A stretch of DNA of 64,000 bases. Origin: Terricaulis sp. (GTDB lineage Bacteria > Pseudomonadota > Alphaproteobacteria > Caulobacterales > Aquidulcibacteraceae). The notes below the pieces were generated by a model that saw only the letters and a program-made list of their open reading frames with translations, was not told the origin of the DNA and did not search any database. The position numbers and the translations under genes are program-made. Where the stretch lies: the NCBI GenBank assembly GCA_024707365.1, contig JANPZV010000003.1, forward strand, positions 62,001 through 126,000, read 5' to 3'. Shown here one piece after another: positions 47,028 to 56,440 of the stretch. Every line of letters starts with the position of its first letter. Positions within the stretch are counted from its first letter, which is position 1.

Positions 47028-47123
47028 AAGGGCGTTTGCGGTGGAAAGGTCAAGCCCATACGCACGCGCGCCTTGACGCAGCGGGGCCGCCCGGTATGTA
47101 TGCCGCCCTTTCCGGCCTTGGCC

Positions 47124-47198
47124 GGGCGCGTAGCTCAGCGGGAGAGCACTCCCTTCACACGGGAGGGGTCACAGGTTCAATCCCTGTCGCGCCCACCA
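47124..47198 (+). tRNA. tRNA-Val(CAC)
   Basis: 75 nt including an encoded CCA. Acceptor stem GGGCGCG/CGCGCCC, D arm GCTCAGCGGGAGAGC, anticodon stem CTCCC/GGGAG around the loop TTCACAC (anticodon CAC), T arm CAGGTTCAATCCCTG. It reads valine GUG codons. Confidence 0.95.
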
Positions 47199-47431
47199 CG
47201 GACGTTAGTCCGCTGATACCAGAGTGATTTTTCTGAAAATCTCCCCGCTATTCCGCAGGTTTGCGGGGGCGGCTGCGGGCGGAGACGTCTCCGCGTCAAT
47301 TTATCATCGCCGATTGCCGGCCTTTTCTCCACGCGCCCGCATCGGACCCCGCCTCGCGCCCGACAGAGCATGCGTTCGCATGTGAGGCGCGGGGGCCACG
47401 CACGGTTTCGTATGAAGAGAGCGAGGCGGCG

Positions 47432-49014
47432 CTAGGCGAACGTCGCAAAGACGGCGCGTTGCGCATTCCAAAGGACAGGGAGCGGCTTTGCGATCAATGC
47501 CGCGAGCGACAAAGCGGGCGGCTGCCGACCTTCCAGGATGGCCTCGACCAGATCCGGCGCCAAGAATGCGAGCGGCAGAATTTGACGTGCATAGCTTGGG
47601 CAGATGTCTTCACGCTTGGCGATGGCGCGTAAGGAGGGCGCGTGTCCGGCGGCGAGTTCGCGCGACCAAGATCGCGCAAACGCCAAGGCGCGGACCAGCG
47701 GCCGATCTATCCGCGTCGGTGCATGCTCGCCATTGCTCGCGACCAGCGTTCGCGCGCGCTTGGTCATGCGCAGGCGCAGCGGCGCCTCAAATGACGCCTC
47801 TTCATCGCTGACGCTTATGTGCGGCAAAGCCAAATGTGCAAGATCAATGGCTTGGCGTCGCATGTTCAATTGTAGACGACCGGCGCATAGGACGATCCTT
47901 GCAACCGCGTCGGCAACACGCGCAGCTGGCCTGCCGCCGGGCCGCCATGCGGCGTCGAGCATCGGTGTGATCAGCTCAGCCACTGCATATTCAAGCTTAG
48001 GCGCAGACACGCGGGTGATGCTGCCGCGTGGCTTGCCGGTGTTGAGTGCGGTGGAGACGTAATAGAAGTAGCGCTTGCCGGCCTTATTGGCATGCGCGCT
48101 GGTCATGGCGTTCCCAGCATCGTCGAACAGCTTGCCGAGCAGGGCGGCGCGTCGCTTACTGGTGCGTGCTTGAGGCGGCTCTGGCGCGGCGGCTTCGAGT
48201 TTGTCGCGTACGGCGTCAAACACGTCCGGCGTGATGATCGCCTGATGCTGTCCCGGATAGGCTTTGCCGCGATGGGTGACCTCGCCGAGATAGATGCGGT
48301 TGCGCAGGAGGTGGTTGAGCCCGCCGCGTGAGTAGACAAAACCGCCCTTGGCTTTGCCGGATCGGGTGGTCCAGACTTTGGAGCGAACGCCGATGCGCTC
48401 CAATTCCTCGCGTAGGGCGATGGTGCCGGGCAATTCGAGAAAGCGAGTGAAGATGGCCCGAACGGTTTGCGCCTCCGCTTCATTGATATGGAGACCGCGA
48501 TCACGCGCATCGTAACCGAGTGGGGAATGCCGCCCATCCACATGCCCTTGGCTTTCGAGGCGGCGATCTTGTCGCGGATGCGCTCGCCGGTGACCTCCCG
48601 CTCAAACTGCGCGAATGAGAGCAGCACATTGAGCGTGAGCCGGCCCATTGAGGTTGTGGTGTTGAAGGCCTGCGTGACCGAGACAAAGGAGGCGCCGCTT
48701 TTGTCGAGAGTATCGACGATGCGGGCAAAATCGGACAGCGCCCGGGTCAGGCGATCGACTTTATAGACCACCACGACGTCGATGCGCCCTGCGTCAATGT
48801 CGCTGAGCAGACGCTTGAGGCCGGGGCGCTCCATATTGCCGCCCGAGAAACCTCCGTCGTCATAGAGTTCTTTGATCGCGATCCAGCCTTCGCCAGCTTG
48901 GGAGAGGATGTAGGCGGCGCAGGCTTCACGCTGGGCGTCGAGCGAGTTGAAGCTCTGATCGAGCCCTTCTTCGGTGGATTTGCGCGTATAGATGGCGCAA
49001 CGCAAACGCTTCAT
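47432..49014 (-). CDS. Large serine recombinase (one indel)
   Basis: About 527 residues. Resolvase catalytic domain with IYTRKSTEEGLDQSFNSLDA (active Ser in YTRKS), VYKVDRLTRALSDF and FEREVTGERIRDKIAASKAKG. A missing base in the G4 run 48522-48525 joins MWMGGIP to PLGYDARDRGLHIN and the recombinase domain (AIFTRFLELPGTIALREEL, GGLNHLLRNRIYLGEVTHRG). No zinc-ribbon cysteines are visible. GGAGGAG precedes the ATG at 49014. Probably mobilises the small module it closes. Confidence 0.9.
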
Positions 49015-49457
49015 CGCAGGCTCCTCCGGTCGAGGCGATGGAGATCGAAGAACAGCGGGCCGCTGCGATGCTGGCCGGTGATGGCTTTGGCGACCTGGGT
49101 GAGCGAGGCGAAGGCGCGCTCCCCGTACTGAAAGCCGTCGGCGGTGACCAAAACCACGTGACGCACGCCGTTCCATTCGCGCACCAGGGCGCTGCCAATG
49201 CTTGGCGGCGCACGCGGGGCGATGGCGCGATTGGGATCTTCGGTGAATTGGCGCGTAAGTTCTGTGAGTCGTTTCTTGGCCCAAGGCTTGAGGTCGCGAT
49301 CATGCGCGACCTCAAGCTTGTGGATGAAGGCGTGCATCAACAACTCGCGCGAGGCGAAAGGTGGGGCGATTTCGATAAACTCGGTCGCCCATGCCTGACG
49401 CAGGGCGTTGAGTTTGAGGGCGGCGAGCCGTTGATATGCGAGGTCAGGCGCGATCAT
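49011..49457 (-). CDS. DUF2924 protein of recombinase module
   Basis: 148 residues. DUF2924 features: LNALRQAWATEFIEIAPPFASRELL, then SALVREWNGVRHVVLVTADG and FQYGERAFASLTQVAKAITG, a nucleic-acid-binding-like C-terminus. The stop overlaps the recombinase start (ATGA). This gene typically sits before a serine recombinase in alphaproteobacteria; role in recombination or as a phage/transposon accessory is unknown. Confidence 0.9.
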   Translation of the reverse strand: MIAPDLAYQRLAALKLNALRQAWATEFIEIAPPFASRELLMHAFIHKLEVAHDRDLKPWAKKRLTELTRQFTEDPNRAIAPRAPPSIGSALVREWNGVRHVVLVTADGFQYGERAFASLTQVAKAITGQHRSGPLFFDLHRLDRRSLR

Positions 49458-49639
49458 GGGCGCTGTCTCAGCAGCGTGGCCGCCTGCGCGGCGACCGCAA
49501 TCTCCATGGCGATGCGCGCTATGCGCCGCGCAGCTGCGCGCGTGGAGCGTCGCTGCGTCTTCACGATATGGTCGTGAAGCGCCTCAGCGCGCGCCACCAT
49601 CGTCTCCCATAGGGCGGGGCGTGGATCAGGTTGGCTCAT
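49454..49639 (-). CDS. Small helical protein of recombinase module
   Basis: 61 residues, highly charged and helical (VARAEALHDHIVKTQRRSTR, AARRIARIAMEIAVAA). Overlaps both neighbours by 4 bp, so it belongs to the module. No family recognised. Confidence 0.7.
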   Translation of the reverse strand: MSQPDPRPALWETMVARAEALHDHIVKTQRRSTRAAARRIARIAMEIAVAAQAATLLRQRP

Positions 49640-49917
49640 CCGCGGGCTACGATTCGGTAGATGCGTTCGCCATTCGCCTTGGTCGAACTGACCTTGAGGC
49701 CGCGCTTCTTCTTTAAGGCCCCCGCAATTGCGCCCCGAACGGAATGCATTTGCCAGCCGGTCAGCGTCATCAAATCTGTGATGCAGGCGCCCTTGGGCGT
49801 GCGTAACGCCTCGACCATTTGGTCGAGCTTGCTTGCGTTCACGGCTGGCTTGGCGGACTTGGCTTTGGCCTTTGCAGTACGTGCCGTAGTGCGTCGTTTT
49901 GCTGGTTTAGCGGTCAT
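49636..49917 (-). CDS. DUF3489 protein, first gene of recombinase module
   Basis: 93 residues from MTAKPAKRRTTARTAK. A basic Ala/Lys-rich N-terminus is followed by a winged-helix-like DUF3489 domain (LDQMVEALRTPKGACITDLM, LTGWQMHSVRGAIAGALKKK, GERIYRIV). Likely DNA binding and possibly the module's regulator. Start 49917 chosen over 49950. Confidence 0.88.
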   Translation of the reverse strand: MTAKPAKRRTTARTAKAKAKSAKPAVNASKLDQMVEALRTPKGACITDLMTLTGWQMHSVRGAIAGALKKKRGLKVSSTKANGERIYRIVARG

Positions 49918-50172
49918 GTCGCGCTCCCTTAACCGGCCAAGCGCCGGCACGACCGCAAGCCCCGGAAAAGCGGGGCGAAGAGCTTGGGAGGGGCTGGCTC
50001 AGCCCGAGGGCGTGTTGCAGCGCGACATCAGTGGTTTCATGCCCACCATGCACGCTCCGTTCAGCGCTGAAGTCCAGTCAATGTTTGGCGCGGGGCGCAG
50101 CGGCTGCTTCGGGGCAGATTCAGCCGTCAGACCCATGCGCGAAATGCGAGAAGCGGACGTTTAGCGCCGAGG

Positions 50173-51036
50173 TCACGGCGTCACGGAGACGGCGACGTAC
50201 AGGCCGATGAAATCGTCGGCCGCGCCGCCGAAACTGCCGGAGACGGGCGATGTCTGCTCGATCGTGCGGGCGACGGCGATGCGGATCAGATTGGCGGAGC
50301 CGAGCGCGCGATTGGTGGGGTCGAACGTGATCCAGCCGGCGCCGGGGAGATAGATTTCCGCCCAAGCGTGTGTGGATCCTGCGCCTTGCATGCCGGCGAG
50401 CGTCGCATTGGGATTGTACAAATAGCCAGAAATGATCCGCGCGCCGAAGCCGAGCATGCGCGCGGCTTCAACGAACAGCACCGCGAAGTCGCGGCACGTA
50501 CCCCAGCCGCGGGCGAGCGTTTCCATCGGCGCCTGCGTGCGCTCGTCGTCCCGGGCCCGGTAGGAGATCCAGCCGGAAAGGCCAGTGTTCAGATCCTTGA
50601 GCAAGGATAGCGTATCGGTCCGATCACCCAGCACGAACGCCTGCGCCCAAGCCTTCAGACGACCTTCGGGATCGGGATAGTGCGGGATCAGCAGCGCGCC
50701 GAGGTCGGTGCGTTCATCAGGCGAGTACGTGAACGGATAGTGGAGCGCGAAAGCGGCGATCGCGAAAACGGGCCATTGAGGCGCGCATTGCTCGACGACG
50801 ATGCGGCTGGTGATAGAGAGCGTATCGGCGGGCTCTGAGAAGGTGGCGTGGGTGAGGGAATTGCCGAACACGTCATGGGACCAGGTGAGCGTCGCCGGCG
50901 GCGCACAGGTCAGATCGGCCGAGATCAGCCGCAGGTCGTGGCTGTCGCGCGGGCGAAGCATCAGGCGATGCGCGCCGATCGCGACGGTGCGGCGATAGCG
51001 GTAGATCGTGGAATGCCGGACCTGGAGGATGGACAT
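50173..51036 (-). CDS. Transglutaminase-like cysteine protease family protein
   Basis: 287 residues. Bacterial transglutaminase N-terminal beta domain (HSTIYRYRRTVAIGAHRLML), then the catalytic triad region: Cys in GWGTCRDFAVLFVEAARML, His in STHAWAEIYLPGAGWITFDP and Asp in FDPTN. Cytosolic by sequence (no signal). Hydrolysis or cross-linking target unknown. Confidence 0.92.
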   Translation of the reverse strand: MSILQVRHSTIYRYRRTVAIGAHRLMLRPRDSHDLRLISADLTCAPPATLTWSHDVFGNSLTHATFSEPADTLSITSRIVVEQCAPQWPVFAIAAFALHYPFTYSPDERTDLGALLIPHYPDPEGRLKAWAQAFVLGDRTDTLSLLKDLNTGLSGWISYRARDDERTQAPMETLARGWGTCRDFAVLFVEAARMLGFGARIISGYLYNPNATLAGMQGAGSTHAWAEIYLPGAGWITFDPTNRALGSANLIRIAVARTIEQTSPVSGSFGGAADDFIGLYVAVSVTP

Positions 51037-51080
51037 CGAACTCTCGCGCCGAACGGCGCCGGGTCCCGGCGCGGGCGCTT

Positions 51081-51392
51081 CTATGGAAGCGCCCGCTGGG
51101 CGTCGGCGTTAGGTTCTTTCCGCTCTTTGAAGGCCGTGGTCTTCGCCGTGCGGATGAAATTCTCGATGTCTCCGTGCGCGTGGGGTGCATCCGCGCGATC
51201 GTCCACGATGACAGCCTGGTCGATGATGAGATCCTGAAGAGAAACCGGAAGCGCGTCCCATTGCAGCACAAGCGCGCCGCCGAGCCTGCGCAGCAAATGC
51301 TCCTGGGCGTCACGGTACTTCAAGGTCCGCGCGACCGGTTCCGGCGCGCGGGGCGGCAATTCTTGGGCGTATTTCCGATGTGGGTCAGGCAT
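51081..51392 (-). CDS. Small protein of duplicated pair, gene B (copy 1)
   Basis: 103 residues with the core LRRLGGALVLQWDALPVSLQDLI and IDQAVIVDDR, ending with IENFIRTAKTTAF. A paralogue sits at 62880-63146 with the same core (LQWDELSDEFQDLIIDQAAM). Overlaps its partner by 8 bp, exactly as in copy 2. No known family. Confidence 0.75.
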   Translation of the reverse strand: MPDPHRKYAQELPPRAPEPVARTLKYRDAQEHLLRRLGGALVLQWDALPVSLQDLIIDQAVIVDDRADAPHAHGDIENFIRTAKTTAFKERKEPNADAQRALP

Positions 51393-51585
51393 AGGTCAGA
51401 ACCTCGAGGCGGGCTTCATCGACGACGCGCTCAAATGCTTCGTTCTGGTGCTTGATCCGATATTGGGTCGGCCCGCGCTCCGCGGGCAGCGCCTTGACGA
51501 TTTCATAGATTCCATCGGGCGGGAAAGGCGGCCGCATCCGCAAGATAGATACGCGCTGGCCGGCGCTGAATCTCGGCGACGCCAT
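51385..51585 (-). CDS. Small protein of duplicated pair, gene A (copy 1)
   Basis: 66 residues from MASPRFSAGQRVSIL. Beta-rich with GIYEIVKALPAERGPTQYRI and FERVVDEARLEVL at the end. Paralogue at 62687-62887. GGAG is 9 bases before the ATG at 51585, so this start is preferred to 51591 or 51666. Unknown function. Confidence 0.75.
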   Translation of the reverse strand: MASPRFSAGQRVSILRMRPPFPPDGIYEIVKALPAERGPTQYRIKHQNEAFERVVDEARLEVLTYA

Positions 51586-51903
51586 GTTCATGGGCTCCGT
51601 TTGAGGAAATCGCATTCTGGGAAGGAGAACGAACATCAGAGATGGGGCTCGTGCGCCATTTATCAAGTGCGGCTGCGGGAACTTCGCGCGAAAAGCCGAT
51701 TAAGCCATCGCATTCCGCGTTTATGTGTTATGCTGCGCGTCTTCAGCAACAATCGCTCGTGCTTTTCGGCGCCCCGCGTGGCGGCCGCGATGCTGGTCGG
51801 ATGGCTCGTCGGATAGCGGCGCGCCAAAGCAGATGCTGCAAGACGCCCAGAGCGTGAGACCGAGCAAGCCCGCTCAAGACGCAGGAACTAAGGATTAAAC
51901 CAG
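51586..51903. other. Intergenic, 318 bases
   Basis: No supported gene; short reading frames here lack ribosome sites and typical codon use. It contains the promoters of the divergent pair gene A and of the small gene at 51904. I see no clear boxes. Confidence 0.5.
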
Positions 51904-52038
51904 ATGGCCAAAGGCCAAAAGCGCAGCAACCGAGAAACCAGAAAACCCAAGCAGCCGAAGAAACCACCAACCGTGGCGAGCGCGGGCGGCAATCTCGACC
52001 CTATCCGGGCGATCGTTGCGACACGTCGCAGCAAGTGA
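51904..52038 (+). CDS. Small basic protein
   Basis: 44 residues, beginning MAKGQKRSNRETRKPKQPKK, a strongly basic N-terminus, and ending IRAIVATRRSK. Preceded by AAGGA about 10 bases before the ATG. Short basic proteins with this opening are common in alphaproteobacteria. Its stop overlaps the next start (TGATG). Confidence 0.68.
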   Translation: MAKGQKRSNRETRKPKQPKKPPTVASAGGNLDPIRAIVATRRSK

Positions 52039-52805
52039 TGGCCGCGCGGCGTATATCGATCCCGAACGGGACTAGACACCTGCAAGCGGCGGCGTTGGTA
52101 GCGGCGCTGAGCCTGATTGGATTGGTGCCGGCTTTTGCGCAAGCACCCGAGCATTCCTATGAGACGATGAGCGGCAATTGGGGCGTGCGCGTATGGCTTT
52201 GAGAAACGTGACGCGCGATGCGATCCGATCACGCCGCCCGACAATGCGCGTTTGAACGGGCGCGGCGATGGCTGGGAGTGCGCGCGCGGATTTCGTCGTG
52301 CCGAGGCGTTTTGTCAGGCGATCGTAGTCCCGCCGAACGGATATCTCGCGCAATTTTCCGGAGGCGCTGGGTGGGAGTGCGGCCGCGGCTATGTGGTCCG
52401 CGACGCGACATGCGTGGCCATTGCGGTTCCGGCGAACGGATATCTGAGCGATCGCGGAGACGATTGGGAATGTCTGCGCGGTTACCAACGCGCTGGATTG
52501 GCGTGTATCGCGATCGTGGTGCCCGCAAATGCGTTCCTGACGCGCGGTTTCAGCAATGGCAGAGGCTGGGAGTGCGCGCGCGGATTCTCGTCTCCGCCCA
52601 CGCTTGTGTGGCGATCGAGGTTCCCGAGAACGCTTTCATCAATTCCCGCGGCGATGGTTGGACTTGCGAACACGGCTATCGGCGATCAGAAGCCGTATGC
52701 GCCTTGGTCATCGTGCCGCCCAACGCCCATATCGACCAATCCGGCGGCGCTTGGGAATGCAATGCCCCGTACAGGAGGCGCGCGGACCAATGCGTCCAAT
52801 CCTGA
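52038..52805 (+). CDS. Exported cysteine-repeat protein (two indels)
   Basis: About 255 residues. A signal peptide (AALVAALSLIGLVPAFAQA) precedes at least five copies of a 30-odd-residue repeat of the form VPxNAxLxxxGxxWxCxRGY followed by a second Cys, for example GDGWECARGFRRAEAFC and GDDWECLRGYQRAGLAC. Indels near 52185 (one extra base, restoring NWGCAYGFEKRDARC) and at 52585-52586 (one missing T, RGFLVSAHACVAIEVPENAF) join three frames. Each repeat has two Cys that could form a disulfide. Unknown role; probably periplasmic or secreted and perhaps part of the following carbohydrate operon. Confidence 0.75.
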
Positions 52806-52851
52806 AGCTCTTTTGCGGATTTGCAGCCGCGCGTGGCGCGAGGGCGCCGTT

Positions 52852-55106
52852 ATGACGGTGCAGCTCAAGCGTGTGGCCTTTATCGGCAATTCGCTGCCGC
52901 GCCGGTGCGGTATTGCGACCTTCACCACCGATCTTCAGCAAGCGATCGCCGCGTCGCCCACGGATGTGGACACTACCATCGTGGCGATGAACGATGAGGG
53001 CCATCGCTATGCTTATCCTGGCGCGGTCGGCTTTGAGATCAATGAGGACATTCAAGACGATTACGAGCAGGCCGCCGCGTTTGTGAACGCTGGCGGCTAC
53101 GACGTCGTCTCCTTGCAGCATGAGTTCGGCATTTTCGGCGGCGATGCGGGCGGCTACGTCATTCCACTGCTCGCGCGCCTGGAAGCGCCGCTCGTTACAA
53201 CGCTGCACACGATTCTGGCCGAACCGGCCGCACTGCAAAAGCAGGTGTTGGAACAGATCATCGAGGCGTCGGCCAAGGTCGTCGTCATGGCGGAGAAGGG
53301 CCGGCAATTGTTGCGGGAGGTGTACCAGACGCCGCCTGAGAAAGTCGACATCATCGCCCATGGCGTGCCCGATTTTCCCTTTGTCGAACCGGATCAGGCC
53401 AAGGCTAAGCGCGGCTTCGCCGGCAAGGCGGTCATCCTGACGTTCGGCCTGCTTTCACCGAACAAGGGCGTTGAGGTGATGATCGACGCGATGCCGTCGA
53501 TCCTGGCGCGTCGCCCGGACGCCATCTATGCCGTGCTCGGCGCCACGCATCCGTCGCTGGTGCGCCGCGAGGGCGAAGTCTATCGCGAGCACCTTATAGA
53601 TCGCGCGCGCGATCTTGGGGTCGAGGATCACGTCGTGTTCCTCGATCAATTCGTGGACAAGGCGACTTTGCTCGGCTTTATCGCGATGTGCGATGTCTAC
53701 GTCACGCCTTATCTCAACGAGGCGCAGATGACGTCGGGCACGCTGGCCTACAGTTTCGGTCTCGGCAAGGCGGTAGTGTCCACGCCTTATTGGCACGCGC
53801 GCGAATTGCTTGCCGATGGCCGGGGCATCCTCGTTCCATTCCGCGACGCCGCGGCGCTCAGCGATGCAATCGCCGGATTGCTCACCGATGATGTACGCCG
53901 CCAGGCGATGCGCAAGCGCGCTTACGCCGAGAGCCGATCGATGACTTGGGAGCGAACAGCGAAGAAATATCTTGCGACGTTCGAACGCGCGCGCCAGCCG
54001 GGAAAACCGATGCCTCAGCATTCCATCCCGCTTGAGCTCAATACTGAACATTTCCTATCGATGTGCGACGACACGGGCCTCTTGCAGCACGCGATCCATT
54101 CTGTCGCCGATCGCGCGCACGGCTATTGCGTCGATGACAATTCTCGCGCGCTGCTGCTGGCGTGCGCGCTCAATGCACCGGGCGAGCGGCTTCTGCCGGC
54201 CGCGCTGACCGGCCGCTTCGCCGCCTTCATCCAGCACGCCTGGAACCCCGATCTGAAGCGCTTCCGCAATTTCATGAGCTTCGAGCGGCGCTGGCTGGAG
54301 CCCAGCGGTTCGGAGGACAGCCATGGACGCACGCTTTGGGCGCTCGCGCCTGCGCGCGCAATGATCCCGATCCGTCGCGGCGGCTTTGGGCGGCGGGCCT
54401 GTTCGCGCAGGCGCTGCCGATCGCCGAGAGCTTTACCTCGCCGCGCGCCTGGGCCTTCACGCTGCTAGGGCTAGATCTCTATTGCGTGGCGTTTGCCGGT
54501 GATCCCGCCGCCGAACGCATGCGGCGCATGCTGGCCAACCGGTTGATCGCGCTGCTGGCGCAGGTCGAGACGGAGGATTGGGCGTGGTTCGAAGCCGGGC
54601 TGAGCTATGACAATGCGCGCTTGCCACAGGCGCTGATCGCAACCGGGATGGCTACAGGCACGCCCACCTATCTGCTCGCGGGGTTGAAATCCTTACGCTG
54701 GCTGATGCGCTTGCAGAGCAATCCGGCCGGCTTATTCCGGCCGGTCGGCACCGAAGGATTCGGTGCGCTGCGCACTGTGCCCGAGCCGTTCGATCAGCAG
54801 CCGGTGGAGGCAGCGGCGACCATATCGGCCTGCCTTGCGGCGCACCAAGCCGACGGCGATCCCGAATGGCGGCGCGGGGCCGAGTGCGCGTTCGCCTGGT
54901 TTCTCGGCGCTAACGATTTGGCCACGCCGCTCGTCGATATGGCCACCGGGGCTTGCCGCGATGGCTTGCACGCCGATCGCGCCAATGAAAATAGGGGCGC
55001 TGAGTCGGTATTGTCTTATCTTCTGGGTCTTGCCGAGATACGTTCGCTCGCCCGTATGGGCAGCCGCCAGAAGCGGCCCGCGTCCTCGCATGCGCGCCGC
55101 GTCTGA
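52852..55106 (+). CDS. GT4 glycosyltransferase fused to an alpha/alpha domain (one indel)
   Basis: About 751 residues. The first 400 are a GT-B, family 4 transferase: FIGNSLPRRCGIATFTTDL (acceptor/nucleotide fold), LTFGLLSPNKGVEVMIDAMP, GEVYREHLI and the donor-binding E-X7-E region TPYLNEAQMTSGTLAYSFGL. From about 400 a helical toroid-like domain follows (CDDTGLLQHAIHSVADRAHG, CVDDNSRALLLA). The frame is broken near 54346; inserting one G gives RTLWALGACARNDPDPSRR. A GH130 gene is 18 bp downstream, and such GT4-GH130 pairs are associated with mannoside metabolism. Confidence 0.87.
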
Positions 55107-55124
55107 AACATTTCGGGGCCGCCT

Positions 55125-56423
55125 TTGACACAAGTTGATTTTCTGAGGCGCCAGGCGTTGCAATTGCGTCCAGATGCGTCGCGTGTCGTCGTGCGTCCAT
55201 TCAGACCCGCGATCGAACCGCGGGATATCAACCCAACAGATCGAACGCGCGCGAACCATATCGTCGAACGCGTGCTGGCGCTCGGCGCCGAAGCTGCGGC
55301 GATGCAATTGGCGGACGTGTTGGAGAATTTCGAAAGCCGGCACCGCAATCTTCTCAAGGCGTTTGAGGCGCGCGCCGACGAGATGGAAGACGCGCTGGCG
55401 GCGCACACGCGCTTCACGACGATTCAACGCCAACTCGTGGGCGCGTATTTTCTCCAGGAGAACAGTTTCGAGGCTGCGGCGCTGTTCAATCCGAGCATCG
55501 TGCCCCACCCGGACCAGACCGGCGCGCCCAAAGGCGGGCTGCGTTTCATCCTCAGCCTGCGCGCGGTGGGAGAAGGGCACATTTCGTCCTTGACCTTCCG
55601 CGCAGGAACGATCGCGGCCGATGGCGAGGTGAGTATCGATCCGTCCGCGCGCCTTGCGTCGATCCCCGGCGTGCGCGATAGGAGCGCCGGTCCTGATGGA
55701 GATAGCGTCGAAGTGGTGTTCAACTCCGAGGAGGACATCAGCGAACGGGTGATCTTCCCAGTCACCCAATCGCAATCGAACGGCATCGAGGACGCGCGCT
55801 TCGTGCTGTTCGAGGATGGCGGGCGTAGAATCTATTACGCGACATACACAGCCTATAGCGGCCGCGCGATCCGATCCGAGCTGATCGAGACAAGTGATTT
55901 CACGTCATTTCGCATGTCGCCGTTGCATGGCGCCGCCGCGCAGAACAAAGGCATGGCGCTGTTTCCGCGCAAAATCAGCGGCAAATACGCGATGATCGCC
56001 AGGCAGGATAACGAAAATCTCTACCTCATCTATTCCGACGGGCTGCACGCCTGGGAAGGCGGCGCGGTGGTCCTGAAGCCCGAGTTTCCGTGGGAGTTCG
56101 TGCAGATCGGCAATTGCGGATCCCCGATCGAGCTCGATGAGGGTTGGCTTTTGCTGACCCACGGCGTGGGCCCGGTGCGGAAATATTCGATCGGTGCTGT
56201 GCTGCTCGACAAGGCCGATCCCTCCAAGGTGATCGCCCGCCTGCGCGAGCCGCTTGTCGGCCCGGAGCCGGCCGAGCGCGAAGGCTATGTGCCAAATGTC
56301 GTCTATACCTGCGGCGCCATGCGGTGCGGCGACCAGATCATCTTGCCTTACGCGGTCTCGGACACGTTCTCGACGTTCGCAACCATCGGGCTCGCCGCTT
56401 TGTTGGAAGCTATGAAGCGCTGA
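55125..56423 (+). CDS. GH130 family mannoside phosphorylase/mannosidase
   Basis: 432 residues, five-bladed beta-propeller of GH130. Characteristic stretches: AALFNPSIVPHPDQTG, NGIEDARFVLFEDGG (catalytic Asp region), NKGMALFPRKISGKYAMIAR, QIGNCGSPIELDEGWLLLTHG and AEREGYVPNVVYTCGA. GH130 enzymes phosphorolyse or hydrolyse beta-mannosides. TTG start at 55125 is uncertain. Together with the GT4 gene this may make and recycle a mannose-containing reserve or glycan, which is inference. Confidence 0.92.
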   Translation: MTQVDFLRRQALQLRPDASRVVVRPFRPAIEPRDINPTDRTRANHIVERVLALGAEAAAMQLADVLENFESRHRNLLKAFEARADEMEDALAAHTRFTTIQRQLVGAYFLQENSFEAAALFNPSIVPHPDQTGAPKGGLRFILSLRAVGEGHISSLTFRAGTIAADGEVSIDPSARLASIPGVRDRSAGPDGDSVEVVFNSEEDISERVIFPVTQSQSNGIEDARFVLFEDGGRRIYYATYTAYSGRAIRSELIETSDFTSFRMSPLHGAAAQNKGMALFPRKISGKYAMIARQDNENLYLIYSDGLHAWEGGAVVLKPEFPWEFVQIGNCGSPIELDEGWLLLTHGVGPVRKYSIGAVLLDKADPSKVIARLREPLVGPEPAEREGYVPNVVYTCGAMRCGDQIILPYAVSDTFSTFATIGLAALLEAMKR

Positions 56424-56440
56424 TTTTTGCCGCCGCGCGT

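Noticed and set aside
45988..47076. 362-aa plus-strand frame opposite fbpA
   Set aside because: Antisense to a gene with a clear signal and iron-binding Tyr motif; no ribosome site or family match.
49959..49976. GCCCCG-gaaaag-CGGGGC hairpin as a terminator
   Set aside because: No following T run; may only be leader structure.
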